Counted from the stretch's first letter, positions 11,460-23,588 are shown. The stretch: 64,000 bases of DNA from Megalopta genalis (GCF_051020955.1 NC_135014.1:26711221-26775220); one strand, 5' to 3'. Notes: a model not told the origin generated them from the letters alone. A program made the numbers and translations.

Positions 11460-11600
11460 TATTATATTTATTAATATATATTATATTATATTATATTATA
11501 TTATATTATATTATATTATATTATATTATATTATATTATATTATATTATATTATATTATATTATATTATATTATATTATATTATATTATATTATATATTA
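11460..11600. repeat. (TTATA)n microsatellite
   Basis: A near-pure pentanucleotide run of about 120 bp, bordered by ATATTTATTAATA. Confidence 0.95.
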
Positions 11601-11801
11601 TATTTATTATTATATTTATTAATATATTTATTAATATAATATAGTATTAGAAAAATTGTTATTTCGTCAAGGAAGAATCGAGGTCGCCTTGATCCTTTTT
11701 AAACGTCGCCGCGTATTCTTCGCTTCGTATTATCGCAGTTCGCGTCGACGCGAATTCAATATGATCTTTTTTTAAGCTTGATTAATCCCGTCGCCGGCAC
11801 G

Positions 11802-12100
11802 GACGAGATATCTCGCGGGGGCAAAGTAGTTCACGAGATGGCACGGACGAGATATATCGTCGTGCAACGGCGTTCATTAGGTGTCAACGGGCGAGATATC
11901 TTGCGTCGCAAAATCATTCGTACAGAGGTATCTCGTCCGTACCATCTCATGAACGACTTCACAGGACGAGATATCTCGTACATGCGAATGCGAAGGGATC
12001 GGCGGAGAAACGAAATTCTCATTACGCGCGTTGTAAGTCGCGAGATACCACCGTCCATATTATCTCATTGACAACGCTGCGCATCGAGATATCTCGTCCA
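11802..12100. repeat. Second palindromic minisatellite (M2), core GACGAGATATCTCGTC
   Basis: Cores start near 11802, 11846, 11890, 11922, 11965, 12039 and 12083; several steps are 43-44 bp, with one short and one long step. The consensus core is a 16-bp palindrome that differs from the M1 core only in its middle four bases (ATAT for TATA). Spacers are unrelated to M1. Spacer segments occur in both orientations (ACGAGATGGCAC near 11833 and its complement near 11939), so the array is partly inverted. Confidence 0.85.
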
Positions 12101-12190
12101 AGCTGTCTCTTGAACGATTTTCGTTTTTGTAGGTCAGAAAATATTTCGGATATCGAAACAATCGTATGCGCCTATATTTTAGACAAAATG

Positions 12191-12543
12191 CAGTAAATTC
12201 TCTATGGTAAATTTTTCTTCAGCTTGTGGACAACATTGAACAATTCGGGAAGAGGGGATACCATTGTTTAAGCCTCCTGGTTTATTTTTATAGTCGCCGA
12301 TTGTCGACAATTATACAAAATTATACAATTATAATACATTATTATAATATAATAATTATATAATTATATATAATGATATATAATGATATATAATAATATA
12401 TAACATAATAAAATATATAATAATATACAATATAATATAATATCTAATAGTATATAATATAATAATTATAATATACAATTATTAAAATCTCCTCTTGTCC
12501 ATTTTTGTTTCGAAGCTGGAAGAAAATTAGGCCGAATTTACCG
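12191..12543. mobile_element. Family A hairpin with TA-rich loop
   Basis: The left end is CAGTAAATTCTCTATGG, then TTCAGCTTGTGGACAAC and GGGAAGAGGGGATACC. The right arm is AATCTCCTCTTGTCCATTTT and ends GAATTTACCG. The loop (about 12315-12485) is TAATATATAA repeat. Confidence 0.75.
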
Positions 12544-13448
12544 AACCTTCTAGTTTGAGAATAACAAAAACATTCGGGTTTTATCGGTTTTATCGTGTAA
12601 AAAATGGTTATTCGATTTCCTTTTCGAGAGTTTTTCTGGTCAGCCGACTTGCCCGCCACATCGCAGAGACCGATTTCGCGTATTTGCCTGTAAATTTTCG
12701 GTCGAATTGCGAGTTGGAGCGTCGGTGGTTTCGCGGCAGATTTTATGTTCACAATTTTGAAAAACAGTGCTCGCGGGAAATCACGTTTAAAGTTTGACAC
12801 GTGGGGCGTTACGGGTACTTTAGGCGTTAATAATGTACAATTTACGAGTTGTTTTCGCAATCGGCGATACGGCGGCTGCCGAATGTGTGCGCGACAAAAA
12901 CTGCCGCGCCATATAAATCACTGCGATTCCAAAGCCGCGGTTCTGTAAAAACCGTACGAATGTACGGAAATCCGCGATCGCGAATTATCGAAGATCTCAG
13001 AGAACGTTTTAACGAGGTTTCGTACAAGCCGATATTTAAGTCGTCGTATAAATTTGCAGAAACGAATCGTACAATAGTATACCCAAGTTCGTTCTAAAGC
13101 TGGAAGCCTCTGCTTTCGCAAAGCATCCTTTATTTTCTCTAAGATGTAGAAAGCGCGAAAGCGAAGAGACAAGTTTCTCTCGAGAATGCTGCAACTTTTG
13201 GACCACCCGGTATTGCAACATTTTTCTCTGCACGATACGTCCGACGTTCGAGGACACTGTTCGGTCTCTTGTAAAAAAGAGGCGCTTGTAAAGCATCATT
13301 CAGTTTTATCGATGATCTAATTATTAATAGAAATTATCGATATTATTGAAAATGTAAGTTGACGTCTAATCACCGAGGCACGTTCAATTCACCGGGACAA
13401 TTTATTTGAGCGAAAGTTTCCCGGTCCGATATAAAGTACGAACCAAGT

Positions 13449-13523
13449 ATAGCAATTTCTCCCGGAAATGCCAAATTTCGAGTTACCGTGAATTTCCCTG
13501 TGCCGTAGTTCCTACGCCTATGG
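13449..13523 (-). repeat. Family C, single unit
   Basis: GCAATTTCTCCCGGAAATGC, CAAATTTCGAGTTACCG, TGAATTTCCCTGTGCC and TACGCCTATGG: one unit in the orientation of 1156-1283. Confidence 0.75.
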
Positions 13524-14421
13524 TAATTTATCGCGTGCGACGCGACACGTGACGCGCGAATTACACTTTCGTTGGTCCTGTCGCTTTACAGGGCCGAAAG
13601 GGTTCCGTGTAAACGATAAAATGTCCGATCGACAACGGCCGATTAATCGGAAAACAATCCACCGTTGATCTCCGTAGAAAGCCGGAAACTCACGGTCTTC
13701 CACACTATATCTGGCAGTTAATTTCCGAAGTTTATTAAGGGACTAATTGTTGCTCGTCACCGGGTCCATTACATTAATTAAATGGAAATGTTTCTGGCGG
13801 GGCGGCCGAACTGCTGCAATTTATTTTCCGCCCGCGCCGTTCGCGTAATTAACTGCAGCAACGGTAACTTTTATCGGGGGGCTAGTTGTTTCTTCCGAAG
13901 AGCACTCGATTATTAAAAGCTCGTTCGGCCGAGCTAACGCAAGAAGTTTCCTCCCATTAACATTTTCAAAAAGTTCGAGCTGTTTTCGCGAAATTGTACG
14001 GGCGCGCTTAACCGGGGATGAAACAAAATACAGTGTACGAAGGACGGTATCGTTGTGGCACGGTATGTACTAAAAATTTGTCATCGTCGTCATCGTTATA
14101 ATCATCATCATGTTGGAATAAATAGCGATGTCGATGCGCAGGATATTTTATTTAACCTCGGAAAATGGTAAAACGATCTTATCTGTCAATAAAAAGTTTC
14201 TTAATGCCAAAGAATTTTGCACAAATTCCAGCGAACTTTTCTGTTATCGACGATATCGAGGAAATCGAACAGGTGTTTACGCTTCGTTCTAATCGTACAA
14301 TTATGCGAGCGAACGGAACGCGGACATTAATATTCGCGTATTTCATTGTTAAACGTTTCAAAGCATATTTCTAGTTCGCCGCGGGCAAATAGCGATTTAA
14401 TACCGAATAACACAAACAATA

Positions 14422-14637
14422 CAGTAATGTCTCTCTAATTGACGCTCAGATTGTCCACGAAAATGGACAATTTGGGAAAAGGAGATACGATTGTTCGAGC
14501 CTTGTGACTCGCTTTTTATGATTATCGATTGTCAACAACTGTAAGAACGAGCTGCAAGGCTCGAACAATCGTATCTACTCTTCCCGAATTGTCCAGTTTC
14601 GTGGACAATCCGAGCGTCAGTTAGGGAGACATTACTG
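14422..14637. mobile_element. Family A hairpin MITE, full length (216 bp)
   Basis: TA-bounded. Left end CAGTAATGTCTCTCTAATTG, right end GTTAGGGAGACATTACTG. The arms include CAGATTGTCCACGAAAATGG and its partner, and the purine block GGAAAAGGAGATACG. The loop lies at about 14525-14540. Confidence 0.88.
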
Positions 14638-15181
14638 TACTCTCGTTTTCGCTCGTTATTCGAAGCCAATACGTATTCTCCTATGATCGTTCGACTTCGA
14701 TTAACTATGAATTTAGTTCGGCGAATTATCTGCGGGCAAAAAACCGAAAGGAGAAAATGCACCGCCGTGAAAATCGAGCCACCGCGTCGCGGAGATTCTC
14801 TTTCCAATCCACGTAGAACCGTAAATCCCGGATTCGATCGTTGCGGTACGCGTTCCGATTCCGAGCAACTGCCCGCCAAATTAATATTGGACAAATGCTA
14901 GAAATGCGGTAAAGCTGGTGGCTACGTATTACGTCAGGCTATTAACGCGCCCCGGACCTTTCGTCGAAATTCCCTTCGCGCGCTCCACGATTACGTTGTT
15001 AGATTCTTCTCGATCGACAAAAGCGCGGTCGAGACCTCGATTATCCAATTCCGATTATTAACGCGATAGCCGTCGCAAGCGACGCGTCGGTATTATTTAT
15101 TTCCCGTGGGAACTGTCGCTTTTTAACGTCGACGCGTCGGCACGCATCGAAAGCATTCGGGGTTTTAAATAGTACAATTTA

Positions 15182-15780
15182 CAGTAAATTCTCCGTAATT
15201 GACGCTCAGATTGTGTTCAGATTGTGCTCAGATTGTGAAAATGGACAATTTGTGAAATGGAGATACGATTATTATTCGATTATATATTATTATTCGAGCC
15301 TCGCGGCTCGTTTTTACAGCGATCGATCGTCGACAACTGTAAAAATCGCGCTCGAATAATCGAAAATTTACTTCGAATTGCTCTCGTAATGCACAAAGAT
15401 ACCTTTATGCACATATTCTGAGACTGGCGCAGAAAAATGGACAATTTGGGAAGAGGAGATGCGATTATTCGAGCCTCGCGGCTCGTTTTTACAGCGATCG
15501 ATCGTCGACGACTGTAAAAATCGCGCTCGAATAATCGAAAATTTACTTCGAATTGCTCTCGTAATTCACAAAGATACCTTGACGCACATATTCTGAGATA
15601 GGCGCAGAAAAATGGACAATTTGGGAAGAGGAGATGCGATTATTCGAGCCTCGCGGATCGTTTTTACAGTGACCGATTATCGACAACCGTAAAAATCGCG
15701 CTCGAATAATCGTCTCTCCTCTTCCGAAATCGTCCATCTCTTGGTTTACAAGCCGAAGGAAAATTGGGGGGAATTTACCG
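15182..15780. mobile_element. Family A composite with three tandem copies of the internal module (about 600 bp)
   Basis: The left end is CAGTAAATTCTCCGTAATTG, the right end GGGGAATTTACCG plus TA. GGAGATACG or GGAGATGCG followed by CGAGCCTCGCGGCTCG-type sequence recurs three times. The second and third modules start CAGAAAAATGG at about 15431 and 15606 (175 bp apart). They are joined by CTCTCGTAATTCACAAAGAT, a segment also found before the copy at 23350. Confidence 0.8.
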
Positions 15781-16504
15781 TACTCGAGATATCTTGATGA
15801 AATGTTCGCGCAGAATTCCGCGAGTCGAGTAATTAAGTTTTTCCGTGTACACTGATACCGCGCGCTCCCGCGCATTGAATCCGCCGTTTCCCGGGAAGAA
15901 GTAAAACTGATTGGCTGAGTTTCGCGCGGCGGTAGACGCGATTACATCGAACAGACAGAGAACTTCTTAATCCAGCAACTCGATGGAATGGTTCCGCGCG
16001 ATTCTAATTTCTGTCTAGAGCGATTTAACGGAGAGGGGCGTTGGGGGGGGGGCTATTAATTTCTCCCGTTTGCGCCCTCACAATCGGCCTCATTATTAGT
16101 CTCGTTAATGAATCCTTTCGCAGCGATTTAAGCTCCCGCTCCCCGCTCCTGTTCGCTGCGGAACTTTTATGGACGATCTTAAATATGCCGCGACTACGTC
16201 GACGGTGTCGGTGAACGTCTTTGACCGGTGCTCGATGACGCGCTTCGATGAAATCTCGGCCGCCGACGCGTCGAATGATCGACGCGAGCGTTTCGCGTCC
16301 CTTTGAGATTCGATTTTGCTGCAGAACGTTTCGAATTCTGCTAAATATTCGGAGACAATGATACAGGATTGGCACAGTTCGCGAGAATCTGGAATATAGA
16401 TTGTGGAATCAAGGCCCGCGCTCGGTGGAACCAAGTGGACGCAAACCTGCGCCATTTTGTCGGAGGATTCCGTCGACGATAGAACGAATTCGAAAGTTTC
16501 GCAG

Positions 16505-16535
16505 CCTGAAGCGTCAATTAGGGAGAATTTTCTGT
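16505..16535. repeat. Family A solo end
   Basis: GAAGCGTCAATTAGGGAGAA followed by TTTTCTGTG matches the right terminus of family A. Nothing else of the element is nearby. Confidence 0.5.
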
Positions 16536-16624
16536 GGTTTCAAACTTAACTCGAGACGTCTTTTTTCTTCATCTTAGTGCAGGCTTCGCGAAGAGACCAA
16601 GAACGATCCATTATTTTAAAAAAG

Positions 16625-16712
16625 GGGCTCGGGTGCCTTGCAGGTAAAGCGATTCAGGTGTCAGCACTGAATGAAAAATAAATTAGGTTCTAGGTTCAGT
16701 TCCTACGTTATT
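16625..16712 (+). other. Possible tRNA-derived SINE remnant (weak)
   Basis: GGTTCAGTTCC at about 16693 is one base from a Pol III B-box, and GGGTGCCTTGCAGG lies about 60 bp before it. No good A-box and no cloverleaf are evident. The sequence after it is TA-rich, as after a SINE tail. Confidence 0.2.
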
Positions 16713-17469
16713 TATTATTATATATTAATATTCTGTAGAATAATGTCGCGTAATATATACTCTACGCGTTAATTGTGTTTAATACGATATTAATTTGCTA
16801 AAAGAAAGTATACACCCGGTGGAAAAGTTGCTTGCGAAAGAAGAAGCGTGGAACGGGATCAACGGTTCCAAATTCGAGCAATAATGTAACACGCGCGACG
16901 TTTCCGCAAGAATGTAACGATTTCCTGTTACAATACCAAAACACAACGTTGAATAATATTTATTAATGCTCCGACAGCAGATGCTGCGAGATGCGCCGGC
17001 TACACGAATTTAGGGCCATTTTGTACCATAGTAAAATTCCCATTGCACGCTGGCTCGAAGAAGAAATTGCGCATAAAATTTTACACATATGTACATGCAT
17101 ACTTTTAACTGCATATATTACATTTACATGTGCCCGTGCATATTGTGCCGTACATAAATAACGTAAATAAATGTGGCGGCGGCGGCGGCGGCTATACCGG
17201 CGTCAATACGCTGCACCCGTTGCACGCGGTGCAATGGAACTAGCTGAAAATCCAGTAACGCCGTAGTTCCTGCGTTGCAAAAATAGTATAAATAGTATAT
17301 CGCATAAACAAGCAGGATGAAAATGTTGCGCGTCGATTGCAAAAAGCCGACGTGAAATAAACATGCACCTCGTCCGATAGTTTTGTTCGCTTGAAAATAA
17401 TTGAACGCGGACCCTACTAAACTCTTTGTATTGTTGCGACAAATTTATATTGTTTCGTAACAATGACAA

Positions 17470-17536
17470 CGTCGCATTTATTTATTTATTTCTATATTTA
17501 TTTATTTATTTCTATATTTATTCATTTATTTCTATA
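17470..17536. repeat. (TTTA)n microsatellite
   Basis: TTTATTTATTTATTTCTATA repeated about three times with a 25-bp higher period. No gene-like sequence. Confidence 0.8.
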
Positions 17537-18161
17537 ATAATCCACAAGCTCGAATGCTCTTGTACAGAAACACTCAATCGTCGGAAACTCGGTATTTAAA
17601 TGACAATCTTTATGCCGCGGGTCAACGCAGACCCAGGCCCCGTAGTCCGAACGTGAACTCCGATTATATCGGAAATAATAACGTACACAATCCGAAGTCT
17701 CCGGGCATTTTGAACTTGTAGAAGCCGCTCGAAGCTGCTGCATGATTAAAAACTCATTAGAATGATTACAAATGGGCAGACGTTTGACGAACTGAAAGCA
17801 ATCAACCCGTATGCTGCGCGTGGCAGTGAAATCTGTTATTTGATAACCCCGCCGGAGATCAAACCCCAGGGGTTAGAGTGCCTGCCGGACACGTTAATTG
17901 CTGTGTTGGGGTCTTCACGCTCATAATACATCAATGGACAGCGAGATTGGGAACCGAGAAGCGAACGCGTTCGCTAAACTATCTAATAACGAGCCGACCC
18001 GATCGTTGCGGACGGTTGAAAAGTCGCTGCCTGCAACTATGTTCTAATAGGAGAAATAGCGGTTTCCGATTCAACGTGCCGGATTGCAGCACGTATGCTT
18101 GCTTTTCGTACAAGACATTATAGCGGGTGTCGCTAAATTCAGTGTCGCAAGTTGTTCAAAT

Positions 18162-18484
18162 TCGATTCGAAGGCAATTCGCAGGCCACGTGACACGATTC
18201 GAAGGCAATTCTCAGGCCACGTGACACGATTCGAAGATAATTCAGAGGCCAGTTGACACGATTCGAAGGCAATTCGCAGACCACATGATACGATTCGAAG
18301 GCAATTCGGAGGCAATTCGAAGGCCACATGCTAGGATTCAATGGCAATTCGGAGATCACATGCCACGATTCGAAGGCAATTCGCAGGCAACGTGACACGA
18401 TTCGAAGACAATTCGGAGGCCACATGACACGATTCGAAGGCAATTCGTAGGCCACGTGACACAATTCGAAAGCAATTCAGAGAC
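18162..18484. repeat. 32-bp minisatellite with recurrent CACGTG
   Basis: Ten units, eight of the nine steps exactly 32 bp (starts near 18162, 18194, 18226, 18258, 18290, 18333, 18365, 18397, 18429 and 18461); one unit is 43 bp. The consensus unit is ACGATTCGAAGGCAATTCG then CAGGCCACGTGAC. CACGTG is intact in at least three units and CACATG in several others. The period is not a multiple of three, so the frames across it are not a protein. Confidence 0.9.
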
Positions 18485-18544
18485 TCAAACCATTTCGTGT
18501 TCTCTTCTAGGAATTTGCGTCGCCTGGCGTATTAATAAATTACA

Positions 18545-18616
18545 TAGGCGTGGCACTGGCACAGAGAAATTCACAGCAACCCGAAATTTGGCATTTCCGG
18601 GAGAAATTACTTGTAC
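18545..18616 (+). repeat. Family C, single 72-bp unit
   Basis: TAGGCGTGGCACTGGCACAG, GAAATTCACAGCAACCCG and AAATTTGGCATTTCCGGG then AGAAATTAC. It lies just after the 32-bp minisatellite. Confidence 0.8.
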
Positions 18617-19737
18617 AATTACTTCGTACAAAATCACATTTCTTCCCAGCACATCACCAAACTATATCCATCAAGTCCGATCACACGCAACTTTTTTCAT
18701 CTGCACTGTAGGGGTCGAATGTTCATCGCCAAACGAGGCACCCTATCTCAGAATATTAGCATCGTTGAAATTCGACGTAATCCTGTTAGGCAAACAAGCG
18801 TTACCGTCGCTTTCTGTCACGGCGGACAAACAGAACAGCGCGACTCTACGCTAGTTAATTCAGCAAGGTTCAGGTATCGCGCAGTTTAACTTCGGTTCCA
18901 CCGAATTCCACGAAACATATCGCACGGTCCAAGAGACCCAAAGGTTCTGAGAATTCAGCGCCACGATTCCTGGAAACTATGCCGGCGAGCCTAACCTGCA
19001 GAAATTCCGCCCTGTCGCCTTGCGAACGCCTACCTCTTGGCTAGCTCGGAGATCCTCGTTCCAAGGTCGCAGCGTGCCGCGGCTCCCATCGGAAGAGACC
19101 AATTGGCACCGACCTGGTCAATTTTCGAATCAGCAGAAAATTAAGGGAACGTCCTCTAAGGCCCCGTTCCTGCGAAACGCGCGAGAAACGGCGATAAGGG
19201 CGGGAGCCGAAATCGTCGGAGGACCGAGAAAACTAAGCCCAGCATAGTTGCAATCTAGTTCGGACACGTCCGAGTCGGTTCAGCGATTAATTTGGTAACG
19301 ATGGTCGTAATTTAGTGTCATTTTAGTGTCATTTTAGCGTCAACTTAGAGATCAGCGGTTTCGATTCGGGCTCGGAGCATTAACCTATCGCGATCCGATC
19401 TTTTTTTGTTACGGATGAACCAGTGACACCGCGACATCTTCGAAGAAAAATAAAAAGACATCATATAACATCGTGTAAATAATAATGAGAGCTGTATAAT
19501 AATAATAATAATAAGAGCCGTAGCTCTGTATCAGGTGAATTTGAAAAAAAGTCGCAGAGAAAAATTATGTGCTATTTATTTTATTCACGCTGTTATTATA
19601 TTTATTATTTATCAATGCCATTTATTTGATTTATTTATCTCTGTTATCCTACAGCACGTTTTTTATCGCAATTGCATCGGTGCGCTTGCAAAGTAACAAT
19701 ATCCTACAGAGGATTAAAAAACGATTTGTAAACGAAC

Positions 19738-19917
19738 GCAAAATTTTCCCTAATTTTCCTCCAGCTTGTAAACGAAAATGGACAATTTGGGAAAAGGTGA
19801 TGCGATTGTCAACGATTATAAAAGCGAGGTGCCGAGGCTCGAACGATCGTATCTCCTCTCCCCAGATTGTCCATTTTCGTTTCGCAAGCCGACGGACAAT
19901 TAGGGAGAATTCTACCG
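19738..19917. mobile_element. Family A hairpin (about 180 bp)
   Basis: TTTTCCTCCAGCTTGTAAAC, ATGGACAATTTGGGAAAAGG and a short loop at about 19810-19830. It then has GTATCTCCTCTCCCCAGATT, and ends ATTAGGGAGAATTCTACCG. Confidence 0.75.
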
Positions 19918-20395
19918 TGATTTGTTTCGCGGGGAATTTCAATGAAATCGGCGCGTATCAATTGGATAATGTTCTTCGGAAGTGTAATATGCTCAACCGG
20001 GTGCAGTGTATAATCCTCTCGTTCCACTTCGCCAGAATGGGATTCCACGGTACGCCGGAAGGATTGTCGTGAGGCGACCGATTTGAAATTCGGTTACAGG
20101 CTTCGTTACCCTTATTTCGCACCCCTTCGGGCTGTCGACGGCCCCTGTTCGTCGGAACAACCCTAAAAGTCCCATAGAAGGAGTTTCTCAACTCGTTTTC
20201 ACGAGCCGTTTGTGCCAGACGGTTAGGGGTATCTGTTCGCTACTTTTGTCTGGTTTGTTCCCTATTTTTTCTTTTCTTCTTTTTTTTTCTCTCCACGGTG
20301 TACGAAACTTTTGCATGGCGATTGTCAAGGTTGTTTCATCTTCTCGTCCGACATTAGGGTTGCGGAGACTCTGTCCTTTTGTTATCGCATTATTA

Positions 20396-20542
20396 CGGTA
20401 AATTCTCCTTCCCTGAATCGACGCTCGGATTGTGCACAAAAATGGACAATTTGGGGAGAGGAGGCTCGAACAACCGTATCTCCTGTTCCCAAGTTCTTCA
20501 TTTTAGTTTCCAAGCTGAGGGACAATTTGGGAGAATTTACTG
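20396..20542. mobile_element. Family A hairpin, short form (147 bp)
   Basis: TA-bounded; left CGGTAAATTCTCC, right GGGAGAATTTACTG. The left arm has GACGCTCGGATTGTGC and the right arm TTTCCAAGCTGAGGGAC, so the two ends belong to different subtypes. The central stem with CTCGCGGCTCG is reduced to GGAGGCTCGAAC. Confidence 0.8.
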
Positions 20543-21580
20543 TATTTTTAATATTTATGTTCTATCGTCTGAGAAACACTGGAATTTGTAATTTGAGAAT
20601 TACTGGAATCGCTGGAACTTTTAATTTGAGAAACACTGTATTTGTTCTGATTATGGAATAAAATTTTGTCAAGAGAACGTTTTATTAAGAGACAGTTAAT
20701 CGATATTTAATTAAAACATAATTACCGAAGCTTGATTCTCCAAACGATTATAATTACAATTAATAACGCTTCCTGGTTTCTAAAATAATTGAATTTCTTG
20801 CATCCGCCAGAATTTTCCGTACTTTCTATTTTATTTAAAAAGGTTGTTTGTGGCAAATCGTTCGAACGTTCGAACAAATAAGAAGTTGTCGTTTTCTCGC
20901 GACTAACGAAGACTCGCGTTGCCACGTTTTTGTCGCATGCATAAAATTACGCTTGTCTCAAGAGATATATATTTCCTCGCGTAATTGTTTCTCCTTTTCT
21001 TTCACGAAATTTATTCACCGGACAAATTTCTGTCCGGGAACGTCTTCGCGGCGGCGCAATTATAATGACTATGTCAAAAGGGTCATCCAAGGGACAATGA
21101 ATTTAAAACACAGTCGAGATCCTCATTATTCCGGCGCCTTTTAAAAACTTTTCGAAGTCCTTTCTCTCCCGTTCATTCTGAATCGGCCTTATGAGATTTT
21201 ACGCGGCGGAACAAGTTCCCGTGTCATTAAGGATGTATAATAAGTTTGAAACTCTTTAACTCCAATAAAACAATTCGCACTGAAAATTATCGGCGATCGG
21301 GACGCGCTCGTATTTTAAACGTCGCTTCTGGTTCCGATTTTACGTTAATTTTTCGTTACTGTTTTTCGTGACTATTATCATTTTCAAGAAATCCTTGAAG
21401 CAAGTGGTAATCCGTCGACAAATTATTGAAAAATAGTGTAGAAGTTAGTAGTTTTCATTTTAATTATTTTAATTTCGGTAATTTTCATTTTAATAATTTT
21501 CATTTCAATTATTTCAATTTTAATATGTACAATAGTATAAATATGACACTCTTAGAAAAGCATGTAAAAGCAACAATTTG
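20543..21580. other. Non-coding, nothing recognised
   Basis: AT-rich DNA without terminal repeats or conserved frames. TTTCATTTTAATTATTTTAA-type steps at 21455-21520 form a weak 15-bp repeat before the (TTATA)n tract. Confidence 0.5.
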
Positions 21581-21582
21581 TC

Positions 21583-21745
21583 GAATAATATTATATTATA
21601 TTATATTATATTATATTATATTATATTATATTATATTATATTATATTATATTATATTATATTATATTATATTATATTATATTATATTATATTATATTATA
21701 TTATATTATATTATATTATATATATATTATATATATTATATTTAT
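21583..21745. repeat. (TTATA)n microsatellite
   Basis: About 140 bp of near-pure TTATA repeat ending in TATATATTATATATA. The long YYI-rich frames here are microsatellite translations. Confidence 0.95.
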
Positions 21746-23349
21746 ACTACTACTAATTTATTAGAATAATGAATTATTCAAATAGATAGAATAATTTGTT
21801 GTACAAACAATTGCCACTCGAATAATCATTTTCGATGAATATTTACTGAAAACAGTTGGAACAATGGGCAAATCTGATCGCATCTGCACCCCATTATTTG
21901 CTGGGCAAGACGAAGAAGCTCGATAAAAAGATTTCAGAACCGGCAACGTCTCATCAGCCTAATAGAAATCTAGATAAGTGGGAAGGTTTTTCATCGAGGC
22001 TTTCTTATACTGCGTCGGTTTCGTTTTAATTTGTTGGTGGTTTTTCCAGTCGTGGGAATTCTGCGTACTTTATCCGCCAGAAACATTCGCGAGAGAAATA
22101 AATCGCGCGCAATAGTCGTCTTTAAAAGGCGCGTATTCGCGAGAGGAATGCTTTTAGTTGAAAGATAAATTAAAATTCGAGTGTTTCGCGCGAGTACAGC
22201 GTTAGCCTCCGCGAATTCGCGGAAGGCTCTTATCGAAAACGGGATTTCCTTAACATCGGAGTAAATCCTCTACGTTAGACGTCGTAACGGCCGAACATCT
22301 AACCTTCCACTCATCTACCTAATCTTCTTTCATCCGTCCCGTCGTCCTACCTCTTACGTTCCCCTTTGTCCTCTTTACTTTACCTTTTTGTTCGAGGAAC
22401 AAAACGTCGTTCGACTCATCTACCATGATTGAACTGTTCGGCAAACTTACAACGGATAATTCTTCGTGCTTGAAAGGCGGATAATTCTTCGTACTTCGTC
22501 TTTCGCAGTTATCGTTTATAATATTTGATTTCCGATTGTTAAACGTGCTTTTTTCCAATTTCGTAGCTTCGTGATTTACTGCTTAAAATCGTAGTTCGAA
22601 TTAACGAATCAATGTTGTTCTTATTGGTACGTTGGTGGGATTAATTTATCGAACAGTGGCTAAAAAATTGCTTTCGAGAATTACGATTGGATGGCCCGAC
22701 GAATGAATTAAAATATGACGGTTCGTTCGAATCTTTTATCCGGGGCTAAAACAGAAATTGCAAAAATGCATTTTTCAGTAAATTGAAAGTAATTGAAATT
22801 GAGCCACTGAAATATGTAAAAATTATCGGGTTCAATCCGTTCAAATTATTGAAGAAAAAATGCAGGTTGTACTTGTATTTGTCGCTTTTCAGAAATTAAT
22901 AATCTCCATAACCATGATTACTTATTTTTGAGATATTTTTTCAAATAAATCATGTTAATATCCCGTCGAAACCCGACCGTAGAGAAAATTCATCGGCGCG
23001 CCCGCCAGAATTTTCACGCATCGCGTATCGGTTTCCATTTACAGCGGCGAAATCATATTCTTGATTCGTTTAATGAAAGTTTCGACGTGCGGGAGAGAGC
23101 CGCCGGTCGGTTCAAGGGATCAGACAGAATTTAATAGCTTTCTGATATTAATAAAAAAAAAAATCGCTTTGACGTGCTCGAATTTGTGTTTCGCTCGCGC
23201 AAGCAATATTTCCCAAAAATCGAGTAGTGCTCTGCTCGACCGAGAACCGCATCGAAAATTCACTTCGTTAGTACGAGAAATAGAGCTTTCGATAACGTTG
23301 AGTCGATCGATAAATTCGTATTTTTGATATTTGACCAAGCGATCGAGTA
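21746..23349. other. Non-coding, nothing recognised
   Basis: No repeat family and no protein-like frame could be supported in these 1.6 kb. Confidence 0.5.
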
Positions 23350-23588
23350 AACGAATTGCACTCGTAATTCACAGTGTTACCTTGACGCACAGATTCTGAG
23401 ATTGGCGCACAAAAATGGACAATTTGGGAAGAGGAGACACGATTATTCGAGCTTTGCGTCTCGTTTTTATAATTGTGGACAATTTATAACTATGAAAACG
23501 AGTCGCAAGGCTCGAATAATCGTGTCTCCTCTTCCCAAATTGTCCACTTTTGTTTGCAAGCTGAAGGAAAATTAGGGAGAATTTCCTG
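23350..23588. mobile_element. Family A hairpin with extended left end
   Basis: The left extension CACTCGTAATTCACAGTG, ACCTTGACGCACAGATTC matches the inter-module segments of 15182-15780. The arms are GGGAAGAGGAGACACG and CGTGTCTCCTCTTCCC. The right end is GGAAAATTAGGGAGAA then TTTCCTG. Confidence 0.8.

Noticed and set aside
16625..16712. tRNA gene
   Set aside because: Only a near-match to the B-box is present; no cloverleaf could be folded. It is kept as a very weak SINE candidate.
18139..18464. Regular 32-bp repeats reminiscent of a CRISPR array
   Set aside because: Units are contiguous with no unique spacers and no cas genes, and the genome is eukaryotic. It is a minisatellite.
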